From: Terriglobales bacterium
GTDB taxonomy: Bacteria > Acidobacteriota > Terriglobia > Terriglobales > Acidobacteriaceae
Direction of reading: 5' to 3'
Length of the DNA stretch: 64,000 nucleotides
NCBI GenBank assembly: GCA_025934735.1
Contig: JAICWP010000018.1
Location: 1 to 64,000, forward strand
Position 1 is the first letter of the stretch, and each line of letters starts with the position of its first letter. The position numbers and the translations under genes are program-made. This document shows positions 1 to 7,627 of this stretch, in pieces. A model generated the notes under the pieces. The model ran no database searches, was not told where the DNA came from, and saw only the letters and a program-made list of their open reading frames with translations.

Positions 1-4
1 CCTC

Positions 5-55
5 GGTGATCACTGCAAAAGCGGCCAACGATTATCACTGCAAAACCGGCCAACG
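5..55. repeat. IS21 left-end repeats, two tandem units
   Basis: There are two imperfect 25-base units, each made of an ATCACTGCAAAA block followed by (G/C)CGGCCAACG, at about 5-30 and 31-55. IS21-family ends usually carry such multiple repeats, which the transposase is thought to bind. The same unit recurs inverted at the right end and inside istA. Confidence 0.8.
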
Positions 56-83
56 GAAGTAGCCGTTCCGGGACCAGTTTGTT

Positions 84-839
84 CTACCCTGCCGCCTCTT
101 GTGGAGGCAAGTCGGTTTTAGTGCGCCAGCTCCGCGGACCGCATTTGAGCACATGTCCGTGGTGCAGCAGGCGGTCGAGCATGGCGCTGACGGCGGCCGC
201 GTCGCCCAGCAGTTTGCCCCAGTCTTCCACCGGACGGTTGGAGGTCAGCATGGTGCTGGCGCGTTCATAGCGGCGCATGATGATCTCCAGCAGTTCCTCG
301 GCGGCGGTGAGCGCCAGCTTGCGCATTCCCAGGTCATCGATGATGAGCAGGGGCACGGTCACCAGGAACTCCATGTGCTCTTTGCGAGTGCCATCGAGCG
401 TGGCATCGGCCAGGTCATCGAGCAGCGTGTGGGTTTCGCGGTAAAGCACGCGATAGCCCTGTTGGATCGCGGCCTGCCCGATGGCTTGCGCCAAGTGACT
501 TTTGCCGGTGCCGGGTGGACCTAGAAACAAGGCGTCTTCGTGGCGGCCGATGAAAGCGCCGGTGGCGAGGTCGAAGATCAGACTGCGATTCATTTTCTTG
601 TTGAAGTTGAAGTCGAAGTTGTCGAGAGATTTCTGCGGATCGCGGAACTGGGCTTGTTTTTTCCGCCGCTCCAGCAAGCGCTCGCCGCGACGGGCGAGTT
701 CGTCGGAGACCAGACAGGAGATGAGGTCGATGGGGGCGAGCGGTTCGCTTTGTGCCTGGCGCAGGCGGGTCTCCAGCACGGCGGCCATGCCGCCCAGGCG
801 AAGTTGTTTGAGCGCACGATCGAGTTCGATGAGATTCAT
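84..839 (-). CDS. istB: IS21 helper ATPase IstB
   Basis: This is the AAA+ ATPase partner of the IstA transposase, which in IS21 elements assembles on target DNA and stimulates strand transfer. The 251-residue product has Walker A GPPGTGKS at about residues 107-114 and Walker B LLIIDDLG at about 164-171. Its N-terminal region (about residues 1-80) is the helical IstB domain, and the length is typical. The ATG at 839 is chosen because it overlaps the istA stop as ATGA, implying translational coupling; the frame stays open further upstream only as a shadow of istA. No broken motif is seen. Confidence 0.93.
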   Translation of the reverse strand: MNLIELDRALKQLRLGGMAAVLETRLRQAQSEPLAPIDLISCLVSDELARRGERLLERRKKQAQFRDPQKSLDNFDFNFNKKMNRSLIFDLATGAFIGRHEDALFLGPPGTGKSHLAQAIGQAAIQQGYRVLYRETHTLLDDLADATLDGTRKEHMEFLVTVPLLIIDDLGMRKLALTAAEELLEIIMRRYERASTMLTSNRPVEDWGKLLGDAAAVSAMLDRLLHHGHVLKCGPRSWRTKTDLPPQEAAG

Positions 840-2566
840 TCTTCCAGCTCCTTGGTTCGGTGGTTGATGAGGTCGCGGTACTGCACGAGTTCGCGGATCA
901 GGGGATCGACTTGCTGCAAACTGAGCGGGGCTTGGGGACAGCGTTCCAGATAGCGACGAACGAAGCGGTATTCCTGAACTCCCATCTCCAGCGCGGCGGC
1001 GCAGGCTTCGTCGGCGGCAGCGGCGCCGTACTTCTTCGCTAAGGAGAGAACGCCGAGGATGCGGCGGATGCCGACTTCTCCCTGTTGGCGGTGGATGGCG
1101 TCGCAGAGGGCGCCGATGTGGGCGCCGGCGCGGCCCGCACGCCACAGCAGTTGCGAAGTGCGCAGTGGTGTGCGCTTGGGGTGATCCTCGGATTTGATGC
1201 GGTACCAGCCGCGTTTCTGGCGCACGTGCTCGCGCAGCAGTTGGCCGGTCTTGGGATCGAGCAATCGGACGAACAGTTCGTCCCACTGCACGCGCACCAC
1301 ACGCCCGATCCAGCCCGGCGGCGCGCCGTAGTAGGCGGCTTCGACTTCGACGCAGCCATCTAGATGCACAACGCGTTCGCCGTACTGGTAGTAGCGGAAG
1401 GGTTCGACGGGCAGCGGAAGCAGAAACGGTTTTTCCTCAGCGAACATCGCCGCCACTTGCCGTTTGGTGGTGCCGTGGATGCGGGTATCGGCCCAGCGCT
1501 CTTCCCACCGATCCAGATAGGCTTGCGCTTCTTGCAGGCTCTCGAAGCGCAGTCCTTTCAGGGGCGTTTTCTGCGTGTGGCCGATGCCCGATTCGACTTT
1601 GCCCTTGCGATCTGGATCCTGGATGCGGCACGGCATAGCGACGGCGCCGTAGTGGGCGAGCACATCGCGGTAGAGAGGATTCAAGGCGGGATCGTAGATG
1701 TCGGGGACGAGCACGCCTTCGCGCAGATTGTCGAGAACGACGATACGAGTAGCGCCGCCCAGTCGACGGAACGCGCGCTCGTGCAGCTCGGCCCAGGTGC
1801 GGGCGCTGGAGCGGAAGACGAGCAGACGAACCGCCTTGCGGCTGCAGCCTAGCGTCAGGACGAACAGCCGCGTGCGCCGATACTTGCGGGTCTCGGGATC
1901 GCGCACCATCGGGCCGGTGCCGTAATCGACTTGCGCTTCCTGGCCGGGAGCGGTGACGATCACTACGCGGGCTTCCGGCGTTTGCGTGCCGCGTAGTTTG
2001 CGCACGAAGCGCTGCACACTCTGGTAGCTGCTGGCGAAGCTGAACTCATCGACCAAGTCTTGCCAGATGGCCCTGGCATTGCGGCCTCGGCTGAGGCCCA
2101 ACTCGATGGCTTCCCGATACGCGGTGCAAGCGCTGGCGCTGGGACTGCGCTGTGGATGTGGTGCGGGTTCCGGAAGAAGAGCGCCCACTTCGTCTGGTTG
2201 GGATGGGTTGAGGTCGGTGATCACCTCAGAGTCGGTAATCACCTCGTTGGCCGGTTTTGAAGTTGCTTTTGCTTTTCCCTTCGTGGAAGGGTTTTCGCGG
2301 TTGGTTTTGGGGTTGCAGTTGGGGTCGCGAATCACCGGAATGGCCGGTTTTCCCGCGCCAAAGTCGGTGATCACTTCGTTGGCCGGTTTTGCCGCCCGCC
2401 GCCCCCAACCGCCGGGCGGACGCACGGCAATCCCCGCCGCTTTCAGGTACTGACTGGCGGTTTCACGACGGATGCGAGTGGCTTGCTGAATTCGCCGCAG
2501 CGACCAGCCCAGCCGTCCCAGGGCTAAGACTTGCTGTTTCTTCTCTTCGCTCAAGACATTGGCCAT
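836..2566 (-). CDS. istA: IS21 transposase IstA
   Basis: This DDE recombinase cuts and joins the element ends. The 576-residue product begins with a helix-turn-helix at about residues 8-45. A low-complexity linker follows at about 58-125, in which the peptide KPANEVITD occurs twice (60-68 and 104-112). The catalytic core has D214 (in QVDYGTG), D279 (in VVLDN) and E325 (in GKVESGIGH). It is coupled to istB by a 4-base overlap. The linker is odd because its codons are copies of the terminal repeat of the element. The product is slightly longer than many IstA proteins, in line with the extra linker. Confidence 0.93.
   Translation of the reverse strand: MANVLSEEKKQQVLALGRLGWSLRRIQQATRIRRETASQYLKAAGIAVRPPGGWGRRAAKPANEVITDFGAGKPAIPVIRDPNCNPKTNRENPSTKGKAKATSKPANEVITDSEVITDLNPSQPDEVGALLPEPAPHPQRSPSASACTAYREAIELGLSRGRNARAIWQDLVDEFSFASSYQSVQRFVRKLRGTQTPEARVVIVTAPGQEAQVDYGTGPMVRDPETRKYRRTRLFVLTLGCSRKAVRLLVFRSSARTWAELHERAFRRLGGATRIVVLDNLREGVLVPDIYDPALNPLYRDVLAHYGAVAMPCRIQDPDRKGKVESGIGHTQKTPLKGLRFESLQEAQAYLDRWEERWADTRIHGTTKRQVAAMFAEEKPFLLPLPVEPFRYYQYGERVVHLDGCVEVEAAYYGAPPGWIGRVVRVQWDELFVRLLDPKTGQLLREHVRQKRGWYRIKSEDHPKRTPLRTSQLLWRAGRAGAHIGALCDAIHRQQGEVGIRRILGVLSLAKKYGAAAADEACAAALEMGVQEYRFVRRYLERCPQAPLSLQQVDPLIRELVQYRDLINHRTKELEE
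2213..2391. repeat. End-repeat units embedded in the istA coding region
   Basis: Copies of the terminal unit lie inside istA at about 2213-2260, 2327-2352 (degenerate) and 2363-2391. On the plus strand they read GGTGATCAC(C/T)TC, a short gap, then GTTGGCCGGTTTTG, in the same orientation as the right-end copies. They encode the repeated KPANEVITD peptide of the IstA linker. Confidence 0.75.
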
Positions 2567-2615
2567 GCCCCCGGAGGCTACAAGCCCCCGCGGGCGTCAA
2601 TGTCCCGGACGCTAT

Positions 2616-2668
2616 TCTCGTTGGCCGGTTTTCAGGTGATAACCATTGGCCGGTTTTGGGTGATCGCT
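2616..2668. repeat. IS21 right-end repeats, two tandem units
   Basis: Two copies of CGTTGGCCGGTTTT followed by a GGTGAT block occur at about 2619-2640 and 2645-2665. They are inverted relative to the left end and lie just upstream of the istA start, so transposase binding here could also affect the istA promoter. Confidence 0.75.
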
Positions 2669-2670
2669 GA

Positions 2671-3321
2671 GGCTGCTGTTCAGAGATTCGCAGGACATTG
2701 CCGTGAACGGTGGAATACCTCATTCCGTCTTGGCAGGCACCGCCCGGAGCAGAGAGGCTTCAAGGAGACCGACAACGGAGCTACCGCGCAAGCGGCGCGC
2801 AGCGTTCCCGTTCTGCTCCCTCAAATCGCAACTTACTGCCGGACAGCAGGCAGGCCTTTGACTTGCCGGATTATGGCGGGCTTGTACGCCGACTGTGTGC
2901 CATCTTACAATCGTGACCCTCGGCCGCACTGTCTGAACGAGATATCGCTGCTGTATGCTCATTTCGCGGTTGCTGTGATTAGCCGGATTCCGTCCAGCCC
3001 GTCACCCCTGGGTTCACCCTCTAGGGCGGCTCCCTGCAGTACTCGGCCAGCGTGGCCTGTGGGCCTCCCGGCGGCGGTGCGATCGAGACCTGCCGACGAC
3101 TGCAACCACAGCGGTGCAGGCGAAAGGTAACGACCAACAGACCCCCTGATCGGGCGTGGTCAGCGTTCACCAGAAGCTCTGTGGTACGTCGTAATGCTTC
3201 ATCAATGCGAGGATTGCACACGTCTTGTTACCTTGGCTCATTGAATCGTCATCCCTTCTGCCTGCACTGCTGCCATGATATGAAACGCCAACCCAGATTT
3301 GCTGCGGCTTCGCCCTTTCTC
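2671..3321. other. Intergenic stretch without a convincing gene
   Basis: Only short open frames with no recognisable motif are visible on either strand of these roughly 650 bases. A minus-strand 24-codon frame starting near 3240 has a plausible ATG but cannot be supported as a gene. The stretch separates the IS21 right end from two broken small genes and probably belongs to the same decayed island. Confidence 0.4.
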
Positions 3322-3728
3322 CTATTGTTTCTCGTCGCTGATGACGTTCTCGTCGAGTGCAGCTCGCTGAAACTTCGCGGGCAACTCGGCTTCGAGTTCA
3401 GCAGGCAAGTCCCCGTCACTATCGACAGGCGTCTCGCCAGCATAAGCGAGGTCGAGATAGTCGTCTCGATTCTCGGTAGCCCCGTAATGTTCAGGACAGA
3501 AATGATTGGGTCTTCCATTTGTTCCTCCTCAGCTAATGATTCGCCTCGAGCTTCTATCTCGTCATCGGTGCCTAGCTTCCGAGCCGCTTTCAACTTCGGC
3601 CCGTACTTCTGACGAACACTAGCAACCGCTGCAAGGAGTTGATCCAGAGACGGCATCTTCCCCTCTTCAAGAAGTTGCTGAGCGTCAGCCCGGAGGTCGG
3701 ATGGAGAAATTAGTTTGTCCCTGACCAT
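3322..3728 (-). pseudogene. Hypothetical small gene with a likely one-base frameshift
   Basis: From the ATG at 3728 the first 70 or so codons give a normal acidic, helical protein ending near LAEEEQ. After that the same frame becomes serine/arginine-rich and unlike a protein. The neighbouring frame then reads GRPNHFCPEHYGATENRDDY and continues acidic and protein-like (LDLAYAGETPVDSDG) to a TAG at 3322. An upstream TGA and the lack of a start codon mean the second half cannot be a separate gene. Restoring one A in the AAA run before the TGG would join both halves into a 135-residue protein. The family is not recognised. It could be true decay or a sequencing error. Confidence 0.5.
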
Positions 3729-3962
3729 TGTTCAATCTCCTCGATTGGAATGAAGAAGTCGATAATCGGACGACTCATCAACTCACAGAGAGCGTCCTTC
3801 GTCCTTCGCCGCTTCACTGAGAGGCGGCAGCTTCTTGAGTTCCTCCCACGGGTTCATCGGGTCACCTGCCTGACGAAGTGAATCGCCGCAGCAATCAGCC
3901 TGCGCCACGTCGGGTGTAGGTTTCTGAGAAGCAGGGACTGACTTCTTTGCTGGTGATTTCAC
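3710..3962 (-). pseudogene. Hypothetical small gene frameshifted by a 7-base tandem duplication
   Basis: A GTG at 3962 follows a strong ribosome binding site (AAAGGAG). The frame encodes a lysine/proline-rich N terminus, then NPWEELKKLPPLSEAAKD, and stops early at 3783 after 59 codons. The sequence GAAGGAC is present twice in tandem just before this point. Removing one copy restores a continuous 81-codon frame that goes on ALCELMSRPIIDFFIPIEE and ends at 3710, overlapping the start of the downstream broken gene by 19 bases. The protein-like quality after correction and the overlap suggest an operon of two small genes that has decayed. No family is recognised. Confidence 0.5.
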
Positions 3963-4263
3963 GGAGTCTCCTTTGCGGTTTTACCGCCGCATCTGGCTGG
4001 TGCCGAACCAATGTGGAGATGCCCTAGCACCCCTCATCTGGTGGGCCAGCAGCGTGCGCTGACCGCTCTTGATACTGTCTAAATTCTAGTGACCCGTTGT
4101 GCCCTGAACAAATACCACTTCCGTGTCGCACGGTAACCAATGCGAAAGTGGTTGTTGCCTAGGATACGTGCATCCCATGAATCCGTAAGTCAATGATTCT
4201 CATGGGACGTCTCAAGTCTGCTCGTGTCTCGAAAGTGCTTGAAAAGTCTGGGGAGAAGAGCGT
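3963..4263. other. Non-coding stretch with an inverted repeat next to a cut tRNA
   Basis: No gene is visible. An inverted repeat lies at 4174-4206 with arms CCCATGA and TCATGGG, extended by ATC/GAT inside. Given the truncated tRNA immediately to the right, this may be an arm site or remnant of an attachment region, but no integrase gene is present in the window. Confidence 0.3.
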
Positions 4264-4301
4264 TTACGAATCAGCTGCTCTACCAACTGAGCTATCTCGG
4301 C
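4264..4301 (-). pseudogene. Truncated tRNA-Thr(CGT), 5' half only
   Basis: The minus strand shows a tRNA 5' half of 38 bases: acceptor strand GCCGAGA, a full D arm (GCTCAGTTGGTAGAGC), the 5' anticodon stem GCTGA and the loop TTCGTAA with anticodon CGT. The expected 3' stem TCAGC is replaced by ACGCT, and no T arm follows. The break falls exactly after loop base 38. Recombination at the anticodon loop by tyrosine integrases is a known way to split tRNA genes, so this probably marks an old element boundary. Confidence 0.65.
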
Positions 4302-4355
4302 CCAGGCCCATTTTACACTACGCTTTTTGCGTGTCCGCTGCGCCAGGCTCTCGCT

Positions 4356-6209
4356 TCAGTACCCCGGCGCCTTCTCCAGATTCCAGTCACACGTTCCTCC
4401 ATTCGGAGGCTGAGGCTGTGTCGGAAGCGAAGGCGGGGTCTGCCAGGCCGGCGAGGAGAAGTCAAAGAATTCCATCATGTCGTCGGCGGCAGCGTCGCGC
4501 GCGGTCAGCGAGGGCACGTTAAAACGCACCTCAATCAGGCGCAGGATAGAAGTCAAGTCCCGCCACGTGTGCGATACGTAATGAGGCTTCGCCCACGGCG
4601 AAATCACCACCAAGGGAATCCTGAACCCGGAGTGGGCAAAATCGCCCGGCTGGTCGCCGGAATGGAGTTTCGGAGCAATATTATCCGGCTTGATTTCCAT
4701 CGCCGGCACCACATGGTCGTAGAGCCCGCCGCCCTCGTCGAAGCTCAGAATAAAAGCCGACGATCCCCACGATGGACTCTTCAGCAGCGCATTGATGATG
4801 TTGGCTGCATCAGCCGCGCCCTTCTGGATGTTCTGCCCAGGGTGCTCGTCCAGCCCAATCGCGGAAGCGCGCTCGATAAAAATAACCGAGGGCAGCGTGC
4901 TTTCATTCTGCAGGTCGGTGTAGTACTGCGAAATCGGCACCACCTTGCTTTTATCCCGCGAATACGTGGACCATTGCGTCAGATACGTGCTGCTGTCCTG
5001 ATAATAGTAACGCCAGCTCACGCCCGCCTGGTCCATGTGATCGAAAATGGTGGGCTTCGTCCATCCTCCGCTGGGCGGAGGGTCGGTATACACATGGCCG
5101 AATGACGTGCCCGCAAATAAGTACATCCGGTTGGGGATGGTGTTCGATTCCAGGGGTGAGAAGAACCGGTCACTGCTGCCGAAGTTGAATGCCAGCGAGT
5201 AAACGTAGGGCAGATCGGTCCAATCGTAATAGCCCAAAGCCCGCGTGTTGTAAGGGTCAATGTTCGATGGCAGCCCAGTTAACAGAAAGTTATTCATCAA
5301 CCCGCCGTTCACGTCCACGTGGCTTTCATTCCAGGATGGCGTAAGCCCTTCGGTGCATTCCGTCTGATAATGGAACGGCTGGACCGCACCGCCATTGCTG
5401 GTATAGAGCGTCGCGTTCAGTGGTATGCCATCCACATTGTTGCTGTAGCCCTGGTTCACCCGGTACTGCCCCAGCCGCCCCAGGTAGCTGTCGAATGACC
5501 TGTTTTCCTGCACGAGGTAAATGATGTGGCGCAAATTCGACAACCCCGCGTTATTGGTCACGTTGATGCTCATGCTCTGGCTGAACCACACGGACGAGGT
5601 GTCCTGGGCGGATATCTGGACCGTATGCTGCCCCGCGGCCAGGTTGGTTAAATAAACGTTCAAGATGTTCGTGCTTACCTGGTTGAGTTTTTTACCATCC
5701 ACCAGCACTTGCATGAGTTGCGTCGGAGTGGAGTCGTTCGCCGCCGCCACCAGATGTACCGGCGAGCTCACCGTTGCCGAAACGCCGGGTGTGCAAATCG
5801 TGACTGTCCGGTTGCTGGAATTCAGCACGCACGGCGGCTCCATGGCCACGTGAACCGCCTTGGAGAAATTGGCGCCGGTGCTGTCCCAGCCCTTTACCAC
5901 CACATAATGATTTCCCGGCGTAAGCGTGATATAGGTGTTCAGCGACGCCGCGTTCACCTGGTACACCAGCTTGCCGTCGACGTAAATCTGCATCGCCGTG
6001 ACCGTGTGCGAGTCGGTGGAAAGCGCCACTACGTGGGCCGGCGTCAAGACCGACGACTGGTTCGTTGGCGTGCAGATAGTCACCGAGGGCGAAACCGTGC
6101 CCGCCGTGCATGCGCCCGCCGGATGGGCGAAGACGAATAGCAATGACAGCAATAAGGTTCCCTGGAGTCCACGAACCAAAACGGTGGAGATTATTTGCCG
6201 GATATTCAT
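4356..6209 (-). CDS. Secreted phosphoesterase (phospholipase C / acid phosphatase-like) with two N-terminal Ig-like repeats
   Basis: The 617-residue product begins with a signal peptide (about residues 1-33, hydrophobic LLLSLLFVFAHPAGA). Two beta-rich repeats of about 90 residues follow; each carries a cysteine just before it and an ITICTP or VTICTP motif, with VDGK later in the repeat. The catalytic region (about 225-600) matches the phosphoesterase family (PF04185): HIIYLVQENRSFDSY near its start, then FAGTSFGH, SFDEGGGLYDHV and RIPLVVISPWAK. Family members hydrolyse phosphate esters outside the cytoplasm, often phospholipids, with metal ions; the substrate here is unknown. The gene ends near the broken tRNA and is divergent from the next gene. 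Confidence 0.85.
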   Translation of the reverse strand: MNIRQIISTVLVRGLQGTLLLSLLFVFAHPAGACTAGTVSPSVTICTPTNQSSVLTPAHVVALSTDSHTVTAMQIYVDGKLVYQVNAASLNTYITLTPGNHYVVVKGWDSTGANFSKAVHVAMEPPCVLNSSNRTVTICTPGVSATVSSPVHLVAAANDSTPTQLMQVLVDGKKLNQVSTNILNVYLTNLAAGQHTVQISAQDTSSVWFSQSMSINVTNNAGLSNLRHIIYLVQENRSFDSYLGRLGQYRVNQGYSNNVDGIPLNATLYTSNGGAVQPFHYQTECTEGLTPSWNESHVDVNGGLMNNFLLTGLPSNIDPYNTRALGYYDWTDLPYVYSLAFNFGSSDRFFSPLESNTIPNRMYLFAGTSFGHVYTDPPPSGGWTKPTIFDHMDQAGVSWRYYYQDSSTYLTQWSTYSRDKSKVVPISQYYTDLQNESTLPSVIFIERASAIGLDEHPGQNIQKGAADAANIINALLKSPSWGSSAFILSFDEGGGLYDHVVPAMEIKPDNIAPKLHSGDQPGDFAHSGFRIPLVVISPWAKPHYVSHTWRDLTSILRLIEVRFNVPSLTARDAAADDMMEFFDFSSPAWQTPPSLPTQPQPPNGGTCDWNLEKAPGY

Positions 6210-6511
6210 AGTCCGCTTGGAAGTTTCGCCGCCAGCGCGCGGCTCTGAAGAATCCTACTCAGAGATGCTGCCCGGGAAGGGCGAGGATGCCCCACTCCTC
6301 GGGAACGCGTGGTCTGATGCCGGCAGGTCTTGCCGGATCCCGTTTCCTTGTGCTGCGGTGGTCAACCATTCGGCCCTGCGCCTAACAGAGCCGCCAGGGT
6401 CCTTCTACCCTTGTCTCGCAAGGTTCTGATTTTCCACAACTAAGCTGAGTTCCCTATTGCCAAACCTGGGCTCGTCTCAACATAATACGCGCAGGAAGAA
6501 ACCTGATAACC
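6210..6511. other. Divergent intergenic region, no feature assigned
   Basis: About 300 bases separate two divergent genes and must hold both promoters. Several GC-rich inverted repeats are present (for example GGCAGGTCTTGCC near 6320). I could not match it to a known riboswitch. Confidence 0.3.
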
Positions 6512-7393
6512 GTGCACCGATACAGTCGAACTGACCTGCTGCGTATCCTGCGCTTGACCGCGCGACAGCTTGTGGGATGGGAAAAGGCCGGCCTCATCGC
6601 TCCCGGCAACACCTATTCATTTTTCGATCTTTTGCAGGTTAAAAAGGTCCGCGACCTTTGCGCCCGCCGGGTACGTCCGGCGGTCATCCGCGAGTCGCTG
6701 CAGGCCATGCAGAAGCAGGTGGCGGGCATGGAAAATCCCCTGCTGGAAGCCGGCGCCTACTCCACCGGCACACGCGTGGTGTTCCGCCATGACGGCAGAG
6801 CGCTGGAGCCCATCGCCGGACAGTTCGTCATGGATTTCGCTCCCGCTGAAAAGGTAGTGGCCACCACCAATGTGCGCTCGCTGGCTTCCGAGCAAGGCGT
6901 GGCCGAACTATTCGCCCGGGGCATCGCGCTGGAGGACGAGCCCTCTACCCAGACCGACGCCATCGCCATTTACCAGAAGGTGCTGGAACTTGAGCCCCAG
7001 CACGCTGCAGCCCACATTAACCTGGGCACCATCTTTTATAACCGGCAGGACTACATCAAGGCGGAGCTCCACTACCGCGCCGCTATTGAAGCCGATCCGC
7101 GTTACGCCCTGGCCTATTTCGATCTCGGCAACGTGCTCGATGAAACCGGGCGCGTGCCGGAAGCTATTAAGGCTTATAGCACTGCGCTTGTCCTGGCCCC
7201 CACCTATGGAGATGCCCACTACAACCTCGCCCTGGCCTACGAGAAGATGAAGCAGCCCCGCAATGCCCTAAGGCACTGGAAGGCCTATGTGCGCCTCGAC
7301 AGCTCCGGACCCTGGTCCATCCACGCCCGCAACCAGATTCGCCGCATTCTGACCAGCGATTCGCTCAAAATCGTGTATCGCGGCAAATCTTAG
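6512..7393 (+). CDS. MerR-like DNA-binding domain fused to TPR repeats
   Basis: The 293-residue product starts at a GTG behind a purine-rich GCAGGAAGAA site. Residues 1-70 resemble the winged helix of MerR regulators (YSRTDLLRILRLTARQLVGWEKAGLI, then YSFFDLLQVKKVRDL), with the GWEKAGLI turn typical of the recognition region. Residues about 135-265 form at least three tetratricopeptide repeats (for example AHINLGTIFYNRQDYIKAEL, AYFDLGNVLDETGRVPEAIK and AHYNLALAYEKMKQPRNAL). TPRs mediate protein contacts, so this is probably a regulator or scaffold responding through a protein partner. No ligand-binding MerR C terminus is seen. No operon partner is evident. Confidence 0.75.
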   Translation: MHRYSRTDLLRILRLTARQLVGWEKAGLIAPGNTYSFFDLLQVKKVRDLCARRVRPAVIRESLQAMQKQVAGMENPLLEAGAYSTGTRVVFRHDGRALEPIAGQFVMDFAPAEKVVATTNVRSLASEQGVAELFARGIALEDEPSTQTDAIAIYQKVLELEPQHAAAHINLGTIFYNRQDYIKAELHYRAAIEADPRYALAYFDLGNVLDETGRVPEAIKAYSTALVLAPTYGDAHYNLALAYEKMKQPRNALRHWKAYVRLDSSGPWSIHARNQIRRILTSDSLKIVYRGKS

Positions 7394-7627
7394 CCGATTG
7401 TCAGCGGGCCACCGGGAGACGTCATGCAGAGGGGCTTTAGGCCCGAAGCATCTCACGTGCATTGCCGGAAAATTGACTCTCAGCGCTTTGCTCAGGGCCT
7501 ACCCAGCATGTGTCATCCTGGAGCGTAGCCAGAACCTGCTTTTACGCCCGAGACGACGATTCCCACTAGCTCCGCTTAATTGGGTAAAATTCTAGGTTCT
7601 TACCCTTGCGCCGAAGGAAGTGCCCTC

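Larger units (their letters stand above)
1..2670 (-). mobile_element. IS21-family insertion sequence (left tip at or beyond the window edge)
   Basis: The element contains istA and istB in the usual order on the minus strand, with multi-copy repeats at both ends (5-55 and 2616-2668). Read inward, the two ends align over about 50 bases: both start CCTC, then a GATCAC block, AAAA(G/C)CGGCCAA, then TTATCAC and AAAACCGGCCAACG. The exact outer tips and the target duplication cannot be fixed because the left flank lies outside the window. Both genes are open and appear functional. Confidence 0.85.

Noticed and set aside
3160-3240. Minus-strand 24-codon frame starting near 3240
   Set aside because: It is too short, with no family and only position to support it.
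6210-6511. Possible riboswitch in the divergent region
   Set aside because: GC-rich stems are present, but no conserved core of a known class could be recognised.
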